From NCBI GenBank assembly GCA_943840615.1, contig CALSVI010000007.1, positions 1 through 45,487 on the forward strand: a stretch of 45,487 nt of DNA, read 5' to 3'. Below, piece after piece: positions 16,805-24,710 of this stretch. The stretch comes from an uncultured Luminiphilus sp. Its GTDB lineage: Bacteria; Pseudomonadota; Gammaproteobacteria; Pseudomonadales; Halieaceae. The notes under the pieces are model-generated. The model searched no databases. It was not told the origin of the DNA and was given only the letters and a program-made list of their open reading frames with translations. Positions within the stretch are counted from its first letter, which is position 1, and every line of letters starts with the position of its first letter. The translations under genes and the position numbers were made by a program.

Positions 16805-17998
16805 ATGTCTCAGTCGCGACCACTAGAGGGCCTGCGGGTCATCGAGTTAGGGCAACTGCTGGCCGGCCCGTTCGCCGGAACCATACTCGGCTACTTTGGT
16901 GCAGAGGTGATTAAAGTGGAGCCCCCGACCGGGGACCCGATCCGGCAGTGGCGAGAGGTGCGCAACGGCATGTCGCTCTGGTACCACTCTTTGGCGCGCA
17001 ATAAGAAAAGTGTGACCCTCGATCTGAAGTCAGCGCGCGGTCAGGAACTGGCGTTTGATCTGCTCACCAAAGCCGATGTCGTGATCGAGAACTTCCGTCC
17101 GGGTGCGATGGAAGGGTGGGGTCTGGGGCCTGAGCAGGTAAAGGAAAAAAATCCCGGCATCATCTACGCGCGGATTTCAGGCTACGGCCAAAGCGGCCCC
17201 TTTTCTGAAAAACCTGGATACGCCTCGGTGACGGAGGGCTATGGCGGCTTCCGCTACATCAATGGTGAACCGGGCAAGGCGCCGGTCAGACCCAATATTT
17301 CACTCGGTGACACGGTGGCAGCCATTCACGCAGCACTGGGCGTCGCTTTCGCCATCATTGAGCGCAACAATAGTGGCAAAGGTCAGGTGGTTGATGTGGC
17401 TCTGTATGAATCAATCTTCAATCTGCTCGAGGGTATCGTGCCGGAATTCGATGGCGCAGGTGTCGTGCGCGAGCCTTCCGGCACCACCATTACCGGCATC
17501 GTACCCACCAACACCTACCTTTGCTCAGACGGCAAACACGTCGTCATTGGAGGCAACGGCGACTCCATTTTCAAGCGGTTGATGACCGAAGCCGGTCGCG
17601 AAGACATGGCCCTGGACCCCGAGCTCGAGCACAATCAGGGCCGGGTCATTCATGAGCAAAAAATCGACGACGCGCTCGCCAAATGGTGCAGTGACCACAC
17701 TTCCGCTGAAATTATTAACAAGCTCGAGAGTGTGCGCGTACCGGTTGGCCCTATTTATAGCGTCGAAGACATGATGACGGACCCCCATTACATCGCCCGG
17801 GGCATGTTCGAGACCGTCGAAATTGACGGCAAACCACTGAAGATACCGGCCATTATGCCCAAGCTCAGCGAAACGCCGGGGCGCACCGATTGGCCCGGCG
17901 TGAAAATTGGCGAGCACAATACCGAAATTTTAGGAGAGCTCCTCGGGCTCTCCGAAGAGGATCTGACTGGCCTAAGTGCAGATGGCGTCACCTGCTGA
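16805..17998 (+). CDS. CaiB/BaiF family (class III) CoA-transferase 1
   Basis: 397 residues. Family features in order: GLRVIELGQLLAGPFAG, GAEVIKVEPPTGD, TLDLKSARGQ, ADVVIENFRPGAMEGWGLG, ISGYGQSGPF, and the catalytic Asp169 in NISLGDTVAA. The enzyme moves CoA from one acyl-CoA to a free carboxylate through an aspartyl-CoA anhydride intermediate. AGGAG lies 7 nt upstream of the ATG. It is first in a two-gene operon with a second CaiB paralogue 13 nt downstream, so the two chains may form a heteromer or act on successive acids. An operator-like TGTCCGTACT site precedes it. Confidence 0.93.
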   Translation: MSQSRPLEGLRVIELGQLLAGPFAGTILGYFGAEVIKVEPPTGDPIRQWREVRNGMSLWYHSLARNKKSVTLDLKSARGQELAFDLLTKADVVIENFRPGAMEGWGLGPEQVKEKNPGIIYARISGYGQSGPFSEKPGYASVTEGYGGFRYINGEPGKAPVRPNISLGDTVAAIHAALGVAFAIIERNNSGKGQVVDVALYESIFNLLEGIVPEFDGAGVVREPSGTTITGIVPTNTYLCSDGKHVVIGGNGDSIFKRLMTEAGREDMALDPELEHNQGRVIHEQKIDDALAKWCSDHTSAEIINKLESVRVPVGPIYSVEDMMTDPHYIARGMFETVEIDGKPLKIPAIMPKLSETPGRTDWPGVKIGEHNTEILGELLGLSEEDLTGLSADGVTC

Positions 17999-18011
17999 GC
18001 TGCAACGCTGC

Positions 18012-19181
18012 ATGAAACTGGACGGACTAACAGTTCTCGATCTCTCGCTGTTTCTGCCTGGCCCTGCAGCCACCCAGCATATGGCTGATCATGGTGCTCG
18101 GGTCATTAAAGTTGAGAACCCTCGCGCACCCGAGCCCACTCGATCTGCTGAGGCCTTCCCCTGGCAGCAAGGGGGCGAAACCGTCATGTTTCGCAATACC
18201 CAGCGCGGTAAAGAAAGCATCGCGCTCGACCTGAAAACCGAGGCGGGCAAAAAAGCGCTTCTTGCACTGGCACAAGAAGTCGACGTAGTGGTAGAAGCGT
18301 TTCGCCCGGGCGTCGCGAAAAGATTGGGCATTGATTACGATACGCTGTCAGCGACCAACCCCGGGCTCATATACTGCTCGATCTCGGCCTTTGGCCAAAC
18401 TGGCCCGTGGCGGGATAAACCGGCCCACGATACCGCCACGGTGGCAGCAGCGGGTATTCTCGACGTCACACGATCACCTGAGGGAGATGCAGGACCCGCC
18501 ATTATTGGGGTACCGATTGCCGATATGCTGTCCTCGTATTTAGCGCTGTCTGGCATTTTGATGGCGCTCCATCGTCGCCAGACGACGGGGCAAGGGGATT
18601 TCGTCGATATCAGTATGTTTGAATCGGTATTGGCGGCGAGCCCTAATATTCTTGGGCCAGTGTTTGGCGGTGACCAGGCGCCAGAACGCCTCAAAGAGCG
18701 CACTCATGGCGGCAACGCCATGCTCAACGTCTACGAAACCGCGGATGGCCAATACATTGCCCTGGGTGGCGGAGAACATAAATTCGTGGAAGCCCTGTTC
18801 AGTGGGCTGGGTCGGTCCGAATTTATCGAGGCTGTCACGGGGCCTGCAGGTGAAGGTCATTGGGCCGCAATTGAGTTCCTCAGAAACGCCTTTCGAACGC
18901 GCTCCAGAGCCGAGTGGGAAAACTGGTTTGAGGGCCGGGATATCTGCTGGAGCCCAGTAGTTACGCTAAAAGAGGCTTGGCAGTCAGAGCAGGTTTGGGA
19001 GCGAGGTATGCGGTTTCAGGACGCAGCGGGCCATGATCACATTGGTTCAGCCATCAAATTTTCGAATGAACCCGCGCAAATCGACACCCAACTGCCAGAA
19101 ATCGGTGCAAATACCGCGAAAATTATTGCGGATCTGGACTTGACCGAAGCGGATCGCAAGGGGATATTGGACCTTCTGTAG
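18012..19181 (+). CDS. CaiB/BaiF family CoA-transferase 2
   Basis: 389 residues from the ATG at 18012, where the family N-terminus KLDGLTVLDLSLFLPGP begins; an open frame with a GTG at 17976 and an ATG at 17982 would overlap the preceding gene. Visible motifs are ARVIKVENP, ALDLKTEAGK, VDVVVEAFRPG, ISAFGQTGPW and the catalytic Asp171 in GVPIADMLSS. It is a paralogue of the upstream CoA-transferase, but the N-terminal loop is different (an LFLPGP segment replaces LLAGPF), suggesting a different acid partner. Only 5 bp after its stop lies a perfect TGTCCGGACA palindrome serving the next gene. Confidence 0.92.
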   Translation: MKLDGLTVLDLSLFLPGPAATQHMADHGARVIKVENPRAPEPTRSAEAFPWQQGGETVMFRNTQRGKESIALDLKTEAGKKALLALAQEVDVVVEAFRPGVAKRLGIDYDTLSATNPGLIYCSISAFGQTGPWRDKPAHDTATVAAAGILDVTRSPEGDAGPAIIGVPIADMLSSYLALSGILMALHRRQTTGQGDFVDISMFESVLAASPNILGPVFGGDQAPERLKERTHGGNAMLNVYETADGQYIALGGGEHKFVEALFSGLGRSEFIEAVTGPAGEGHWAAIEFLRNAFRTRSRAEWENWFEGRDICWSPVVTLKEAWQSEQVWERGMRFQDAAGHDHIGSAIKFSNEPAQIDTQLPEIGANTAKIIADLDLTEADRKGILDLL

Positions 19182-19186
19182 AATAA

Positions 19187-19196
19187 TGTCCGGACA
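19187..19196. promoter_or_regulatory. Perfect TGTCCGGACA operator before the TonB receptor
   Basis: Perfect 10-bp palindrome in the 120-bp gap between the second CaiB gene and the receptor. The preceding AATAAT shares its last T with the site. It implies that outer-membrane uptake is controlled by the same regulator as the catabolic genes. Confidence 0.65.
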
Positions 19197-19301
19197 AGGG
19201 ACGTTTTGCGCGGGGGTCAATGCTGATCTGAAACCGCGTAAGCACTGTAAATACAGCAAATAAAGGCCCTTCCCGGGCTCAATATATGAAGGAGGCTACC
19301 C

Positions 19302-21905
19302 ATGAGGAGCACCATCCCACTTAATCGCCGCCAAGCGCTGGCAACACTTCCACTGACTGCCGCAGTGTCTGCTGCAATCTCTGTTACGGCAGCATTTTTG
19401 CCATCGGCGGCCATGGCGCAACTGGAAGAAGTTGTGGTGACAGCGCGGGCCCGAGCGGAATCCTTGCAGGACGTACCCGCGACGGTTACCGCCTTCACCG
19501 AAAATCAGATTGAAAACATGGGTGTGGCGCGTGCGGAAGACTTTGTCTACATGACGCCAGGCGTCACGTTTGTGAACTCCGTGGAAGTAGGCGACAGCCA
19601 GCTTGCCATTCGCGGTATTAACGGTGCTCGCGACGCAGAAACCAACTTCGCATTTATTGTTGACGGCGTGCTTTATACCAACCCCTCCGCCTTCAACCGC
19701 GAATACCCCGACCTCGCACAGATCGAAGTGTTAAAAGGCCCTCAGGGTGCACTTTACGGCCGCTCAGCAGCCGCAGGCGCGGTCATCATGTCGACCAAAC
19801 GACCCACGCAAGAAATGGAAGGCAGCATTAAAGTCGGCGCAGCCGAATACGGCACGATGTACGGAACCGCTACCATCGCAGGCCCGTTGGGCAGCGATGT
19901 CGCAGGCCGCTTAACCGTAACCTCAAGAAAGACTGATGGCTTCCTTGAAAACGTGTACTTGAACGATGACGTGGTCAATGACTACGAGGAAACCTCTGTC
20001 AGCGCACGTATCGTGATGGACCCTACTGACACATTGTCCATTGATACAAAACTGCGTTATTCCGAAGTATCAGCAGCCTCGATCGCATTTAATGCTGCAT
20101 TTGAACTGCCCTTTTTCGTGGGGGCACTAGAAGGCGTGACAGGGTTTGGCGTCGACAACACGGCAGCCTCAATCGACGTAAACGACTTTGAATGGGTTTA
20201 TAGCCCAAACGTTGACCCCGAAAACGAACAGGAAACATTGGAGTTCTCAGTCAAGATCGATAAAGAATTCGAATCTGGCACGCTCACCGCCTGGGCTCTC
20301 TACTCCGACCAAGACCAGTACTTTTTGGCGGACGGCACATCCGGAGCCTTCGGTTTCTACGACGCGCTAGGCCACTGTCAGCAATCTGCCGCAGACCGGT
20401 CGCTGTTCCTTGGCGATAACACCGCAATGCAGCAACCTACCTTTAACTTAGACGGCACTGCTGCGGGCAGGTTCCTGCCGCCCTACAGCCCAACCACCTG
20501 CGACGGCTATCAGTACCAGGAGCGTAACCAGCGGGACATCAGTTTCCAGTTGCAGTGGACATCCGACGCCGATCAGCGACTTCGCTGGCAAGCCGGGATG
20601 TACTTCTTGAATATTGATCGCCGGGTAGGCGTGGCGCAGCTCGAAGACGATGGCCGTGCACAGCTGCCGCGTTCATTCGTAAATGAACTCACTGATGCCC
20701 TGGTGCTGGATGATTTCGAGACCACCGTTTTATCCGGTTTCGGCTCGATCAACTATGACCTCACGGATCGAATGGAGCTGTCGTTCGCATTGCGATACGA
20801 CATCGAGGATAGGGAAGTCAGCAACGCGGTGCCCAGCCCTGCTGATGGCTATGTGTCGACCAATATTGACTACTGCGGCACGTTCTTCGAAGCGGGATGC
20901 ACTCTCAACGGCGCACCACTGGGCGGCACTCCGTGGAACCCTGCTTTTATTGACCTAGAAACGGGCGCAGTGAGCGCTCGGGTGGCTGATCGAAGCGAGG
21001 AGTTTGATGCTATCCAGCCAAAAATCAGTCTGACCTATGACCTTTCGGACAGCACCACCTTATTTGGCAGCTGGGGCGTGGGCTTCAAGACAGGTGGCTT
21101 TAATAATCTGGGCGGCACAGAGACCATTAGCCTGTTTCTTGTGAACCCCGATGGCCTTCCAGTAGCGCCACCGGAAGTTTACGAAGAGGAGACTTCCAGC
21201 TCCTTCGAAGTCGGATTCCGCTCCACCCTGCTTAACGGCAACCTGCAATTAAACGCAGCGGCGTACCATACTGAAGTGGACGACATGCAATTCTTCGAGT
21301 TCTACGTTGGTCCGTTCGGACTGTTAAGAACCGTTGAGGGTATCGATGAAGTCACTATTCAGGGCTTCGAGATTGGCGGTTCCTGGCAAATGACGGACGG
21401 CCTCAGACTGGATGCGGGCTACAGCACCATCGACGGTGAGATTGATGCCATGACCGTTAGGCCCTATGTGGCCGGCAACGATGTACCTAACGCGCCCGAG
21501 TTCACTGCAAACTTAGCGCTCACCTGGGACCAAGACTTTGGCAATCTGAACCTGTTGGCACGCATCGAGTATGCCTATCAGGGCGATGTCTTCTACCACG
21601 TTGTCCAGGGTGGCGATCTCGATGTGCCTAAGTCTTACGACTTCGAAGGGCTGCCCTATGAGGTTCCTGCTGTGCTGTTTGGAGGTTTGGGCACCAGCTT
21701 CTCCAAGACCAAGGTGGACGCATACGGCATTACTAACCTCCGCGTAGGGATTGGTAGCGATCGTTGGCGCGTAACGGCCTTTGCACGCAACCTCTTCGAC
21801 GAGGAGTATGTGGGCGAGGTGATTATGGCACCCGAGTTCGGCGGCGCCTTTGTCACCCCCGGCACTTATCGCACGGCAGGCGTGGAGTTCCAGTGGGATT
21901 TTTAA
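19302..21905 (+). CDS. TonB-dependent receptor (organic substrate type)
   Basis: 867 residues with AGGAGG 7 nt before the ATG. Signal peptide ending around AAFLPSAAMA, TonB-box-like LEEVVVTARARAESL, and a plug with FVYMTPGVTF, LAIRGINGARDAE, FIVDGVLYTNPSAF and IEVLKGPQGALYGRSAAAG. A large barrel follows, ending YRTAGVEFQWDF with the usual terminal Phe. The sequence type (VPATVTAFTENQIENMGV, YGRSAAAGAVIMSTKRP) matches receptors clustered with catabolic genes rather than siderophore receptors. No Fur box is seen; instead a perfect TGTCCGGACA lies 106 bp upstream. Most likely it imports the compound degraded by the surrounding CoA-transferase and hydantoinase genes. A strong bidirectional terminator follows. 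Confidence 0.94.
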   Translation: MRSTIPLNRRQALATLPLTAAVSAAISVTAAFLPSAAMAQLEEVVVTARARAESLQDVPATVTAFTENQIENMGVARAEDFVYMTPGVTFVNSVEVGDSQLAIRGINGARDAETNFAFIVDGVLYTNPSAFNREYPDLAQIEVLKGPQGALYGRSAAAGAVIMSTKRPTQEMEGSIKVGAAEYGTMYGTATIAGPLGSDVAGRLTVTSRKTDGFLENVYLNDDVVNDYEETSVSARIVMDPTDTLSIDTKLRYSEVSAASIAFNAAFELPFFVGALEGVTGFGVDNTAASIDVNDFEWVYSPNVDPENEQETLEFSVKIDKEFESGTLTAWALYSDQDQYFLADGTSGAFGFYDALGHCQQSAADRSLFLGDNTAMQQPTFNLDGTAAGRFLPPYSPTTCDGYQYQERNQRDISFQLQWTSDADQRLRWQAGMYFLNIDRRVGVAQLEDDGRAQLPRSFVNELTDALVLDDFETTVLSGFGSINYDLTDRMELSFALRYDIEDREVSNAVPSPADGYVSTNIDYCGTFFEAGCTLNGAPLGGTPWNPAFIDLETGAVSARVADRSEEFDAIQPKISLTYDLSDSTTLFGSWGVGFKTGGFNNLGGTETISLFLVNPDGLPVAPPEVYEEETSSSFEVGFRSTLLNGNLQLNAAAYHTEVDDMQFFEFYVGPFGLLRTVEGIDEVTIQGFEIGGSWQMTDGLRLDAGYSTIDGEIDAMTVRPYVAGNDVPNAPEFTANLALTWDQDFGNLNLLARIEYAYQGDVFYHVVQGGDLDVPKSYDFEGLPYEVPAVLFGGLGTSFSKTKVDAYGITNLRVGIGSDRWRVTAFARNLFDEEYVGEVIMAPEFGGAFVTPGTYRTAGVEFQWDF

Positions 21906-21918
21906 ACGTCTGAATAAT

Positions 21919-21949
21919 AAAAAAAGCCGGGCATTGCCCGGCTTTTTTT
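21919..21949. terminator. Bidirectional intrinsic terminator
   Basis: A 14-bp stem (A-tract plus GCCGGGC paired with GCCCGGC plus T-tract) with an ATT loop. Seven Ts follow the GC stem on the plus strand and seven on the minus strand, so it can end both the receptor transcript and the convergent PepSY-like gene. Confidence 0.92.
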
Positions 21950-21986
21950 ATGGCGCGTGATAAAAGGGGTCTGGTGTCTTTCTTCA

Positions 21987-22526
21987 TTAGGCCAGCGCCA
22001 ACACAGAGAACACCAGTAAACCTGACCCCACCGCCAGCGCGGTCCGCAGCCGCAGGTGCGCCGAGGATAGCCCCAGCCAGACCCCACTCAAAATGATGAA
22101 CAGCATCCCCGCCGCAAACACCTGCTGATAAATCTTGTATGCAGATGGGCCGTGACCCATGTGCAGCTCAATCATCCTTTTTTGCAGCGAGGGTTGGTTG
22201 TGTTGAACAATAACCTCGTCGCCACGTACGTCGAGGGTATAGAAAGGCCGCGTTGTCGGTCGCGTGATCAGCTGCGACCCCTTCTGCTTCACATAATCAA
22301 ACTCAAAATCTGCGACCCCCAGCGATACTAGCGCGCGCTCGACTGCGCGTTGACTGGGGTCCGCTAACAACTGTTGGCCTGATGTGGTCGAACCAACGGG
22401 TGTCTGCTCAACGGAACCTTTAATACCAGTCAGATACAGACCACCCGACACCGCCACCAGGATGATCGCAGCCGAGAAGAAAGCAGAAAGATACAAGTGA
22501 AGTTTGATCAGCACTGTGCGAGTCAT
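21987..22526 (-). CDS. PepSY-associated membrane protein
   Basis: 179 residues. An N-terminal helix with KLHLYLSAFFSAAIILVAVS and a central GGLYLTGIKG, then a soluble periplasmic segment (residues 35-120) and two more hydrophobic helices near the C-terminus (VFAAGMLFIILSGVWLGL and TALAVGSGLLVFSVLALA). The His-containing first helix and the HMGHGPSAYKIYQ segment are typical of the PepSY-TM family, small relatives of the ferric-reductase-like proteins often found beside TonB receptors. An AGGA lies 9 nt upstream of the ATG. Convergent with the receptor and separated by the shared terminator. A redox or uptake-linked inner-membrane role is inferred only. Confidence 0.7.
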   Translation of the reverse strand: MTRTVLIKLHLYLSAFFSAAIILVAVSGGLYLTGIKGSVEQTPVGSTTSGQQLLADPSQRAVERALVSLGVADFEFDYVKQKGSQLITRPTTRPFYTLDVRGDEVIVQHNQPSLQKRMIELHMGHGPSAYKIYQQVFAAGMLFIILSGVWLGLSSAHLRLRTALAVGSGLLVFSVLALA

Positions 22527-22715
22527 AACGAGGGTTCCTGTTGCCTGAGATCGGTGAAAGTGAGCCGTCAGAGCTCAGCCTAAGCTGCGCCGCATTGTGC
22601 CCTAAGTAACCACTATCACAAAGGTTTGGCATCTACCCCTCTTCATTTTCAGTGCACTAGCCAGATAGCCTCGGCCCACACCGGCGATGCCAACACCGCA
22701 CTGAATAATGGGCAT

Positions 22716-22742
22716 AAAAAAGCCGGGCTCAAGGCCCGGCTT
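22716..22742 (-). terminator. Intrinsic terminator of the second hyuAB operon
   Basis: AAGCCGGGC pairs with GCCCGGCTT across a 5-nt loop, followed on the minus strand by a run of six Ts. It starts 30 bp past the hyuB stop. The GC core (GCCGGGC) is the same as in the terminator at 21919-21949. Confidence 0.9.
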
Positions 22743-22771
22743 CTTACTTTCTCGGCAAGGACCGCCCAGTG

Positions 22772-24694
22772 TTAGCCTCGCGCCATTTTCACACGGCCTT
22801 TGGCTTTAGGCTGTTGCTCGAGGAACTTCAGCGCCCAAGCCTGAAACTCAGGCTGCCGCGGTGCATCAAGCCCCGTTTCCTTTTTACAGCGCTTCTTCAG
22901 CTCGGCAATATCGCCACCACGGTCAAACATCTTGACCTTGCCACGCGACTTCGCCATGCGCGCTCGCAGTACCTTTGTTTTCTTCTCATCCACCGTGAGG
23001 TCTGCGGTCATCACCACCCCGTAACGCTTGGCGCCCTCAGCCGACACCAGGCCCGCTCGCACGTCAAATTCAACGCGCTCGGTCTCTCGCTTGAGGGGAT
23101 CACCACAGCCTCCCCCACCCCACGTGTTGAAGTAAAGAATATCCCCGGCGCTTACCGCGATGCGGTCGCACTTACTGGGCATCCGCTCTTCGCTGCCGTC
23201 AACCCGCTTGAGGATCTTTTCTGATCGGCGTCCCGGCAAACCGCCATTCACACCCCAAGGATAGGTGAGCCACCGGTCATCATGGATCGAGATCGTTCCC
23301 GGCTCCAAAAAGCAGTAACCCATGCGCAACCCGTTACCACCGCGGTTATAACCAGCACCCCCACTGTCTGTAATGGTCTCATAGGCCTCTATCCGCAGTG
23401 GGAAGTAGCTCTCGAGGAACTCGTTCGGTACGTTGGTAAAGCTGGGCCACAGCGAGTGACCATCTGGCCCGTCTCCCGAAGGCTTCCCCGGAATACCGCC
23501 AAAGCCGATTGAATACAGTTGATACCACTCGCCATTCTTGTCGTAGCCCGAGTACATAAAGTGAGGACTATCAGAGAAACCGGCACCCGCGAGGAAATCA
23601 GGGTCTCCCTGACCCAACAAGCCACCCAGCACGTCAAAAATACGTCCCAGTGCGTGGGTTCGACACGACAATGCCGCCGGCTCACGTGGCTTCAACAAGG
23701 TTCCTTCCGGAATGTGAACTTCCATCAGGTCGTAGAAGCCGTCGTTGAACATAATCTGGGGGTCAAACACCATGATCATGTAGACCCCGCAGAACATCTT
23801 GAACATCTCCTCATTGAGGTAGAAGTTAATCGAGCTGATCGACTGGGGGTCTGTGCCATCAAAGTCGAAAATAACTTTGTCTTTATCGCGCCACATGGAG
23901 CACTTAATTCGATACGGCCCCATCCCCAAGCCATCATCACAAATGTAATCCTCGAAGTACTGCTTCTTCTCGGGAACGGTATCTTTAATCAGTTTGGCCA
24001 TCGCGCGCTTATTGCGGGCAAGCAGCTCGTCTAGCGCCGAGTAATACTCGTCGTCACCAAAACGCTCTGCCATCTCGATCACTCGCTTTTCGGCCGTTCG
24101 CATCGCCGCCACCAGCGCGTTGAAGTCGCTGCGGTTCCACGTCGGCATGCGGCTGTTATGCAAGATCAGGTCAAGCACGTCTGTCTGTAGCTCGTCATTT
24201 TTGAATATCTTGAGCGGCGGTACGCGGATGCCCTCCTCAAAAATTTCTCGAGCATCCGTGGGCAGACTGCCCGGCACCTTTCCTCCTACGTCAGTCATAT
24301 GACCAAACATGGCAGCGTAAGCAATCAGGCGACCGTCTTTGAAAATCGGTCGCAGCAGCAACCAGTCGTTGATGTGGCTAATGGCGCCATTACAGGCGTA
24401 GGGGTCGGTGGTGAGGAACAAGTCTCCCTCTTCGATGGTGCCGTCATAGGCTTCCTTGAAGCCGTGGATAAAGCTACCGAACTGGCCGACTACCATCTTG
24501 CCCTCGAGATTAGCGATCATCGGGAACATGTCATTTTGCTCCCGGATACCCGGTGACATTGCCGTCCGAAAGACCACAGCGTCCATTTCGTACCGGGCAT
24601 TCATCATCGCGTTTTCGATGATGTCGAGGGTGATCGGATCGATATCCTTGCGCTTGAATTTCTTCGTGTTGGTTTCAACAATCGTTGCAGACAT
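22772..24694 (-). CDS. hyuB: Hydantoinase B / oxoprolinase family subunit (copy 2)
   Basis: 640 residues from the ATG at 24694, which has a GGGGAG Shine-Dalgarno at proper spacing; a longer frame from a TTG at 24727 overlaps hyuA and is unlikely. HyuB (PF02538) hallmarks: DPITLDIIENAMMNARYEMD, VFRTAMSPGIREQNDMFPM, TTDPYACNGAISHINDWLLL, VFDFDGTDPQS-like IFDFDGTDPQSISS, and the C-terminal YFNTWGGGGCGDPLKRE. The C-terminal 70 residues are Lys/Arg-rich. It is clearly divergent from copy 1 and closer to the acetone-carboxylase/N-methylhydantoinase B branch. It lies 16 bp after hyuA and is followed by a strong terminator, so the pair forms a two-gene operon. Confidence 0.92.
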   Translation of the reverse strand: MSATIVETNTKKFKRKDIDPITLDIIENAMMNARYEMDAVVFRTAMSPGIREQNDMFPMIANLEGKMVVGQFGSFIHGFKEAYDGTIEEGDLFLTTDPYACNGAISHINDWLLLRPIFKDGRLIAYAAMFGHMTDVGGKVPGSLPTDAREIFEEGIRVPPLKIFKNDELQTDVLDLILHNSRMPTWNRSDFNALVAAMRTAEKRVIEMAERFGDDEYYSALDELLARNKRAMAKLIKDTVPEKKQYFEDYICDDGLGMGPYRIKCSMWRDKDKVIFDFDGTDPQSISSINFYLNEEMFKMFCGVYMIMVFDPQIMFNDGFYDLMEVHIPEGTLLKPREPAALSCRTHALGRIFDVLGGLLGQGDPDFLAGAGFSDSPHFMYSGYDKNGEWYQLYSIGFGGIPGKPSGDGPDGHSLWPSFTNVPNEFLESYFPLRIEAYETITDSGGAGYNRGGNGLRMGYCFLEPGTISIHDDRWLTYPWGVNGGLPGRRSEKILKRVDGSEERMPSKCDRIAVSAGDILYFNTWGGGGCGDPLKRETERVEFDVRAGLVSAEGAKRYGVVMTADLTVDEKKTKVLRARMAKSRGKVKMFDRGGDIAELKKRCKKETGLDAPRQPEFQAWALKFLEQQPKAKGRVKMARG

Positions 24695-24710
24695 TTTTAT
24701 CTCCCCTCGC

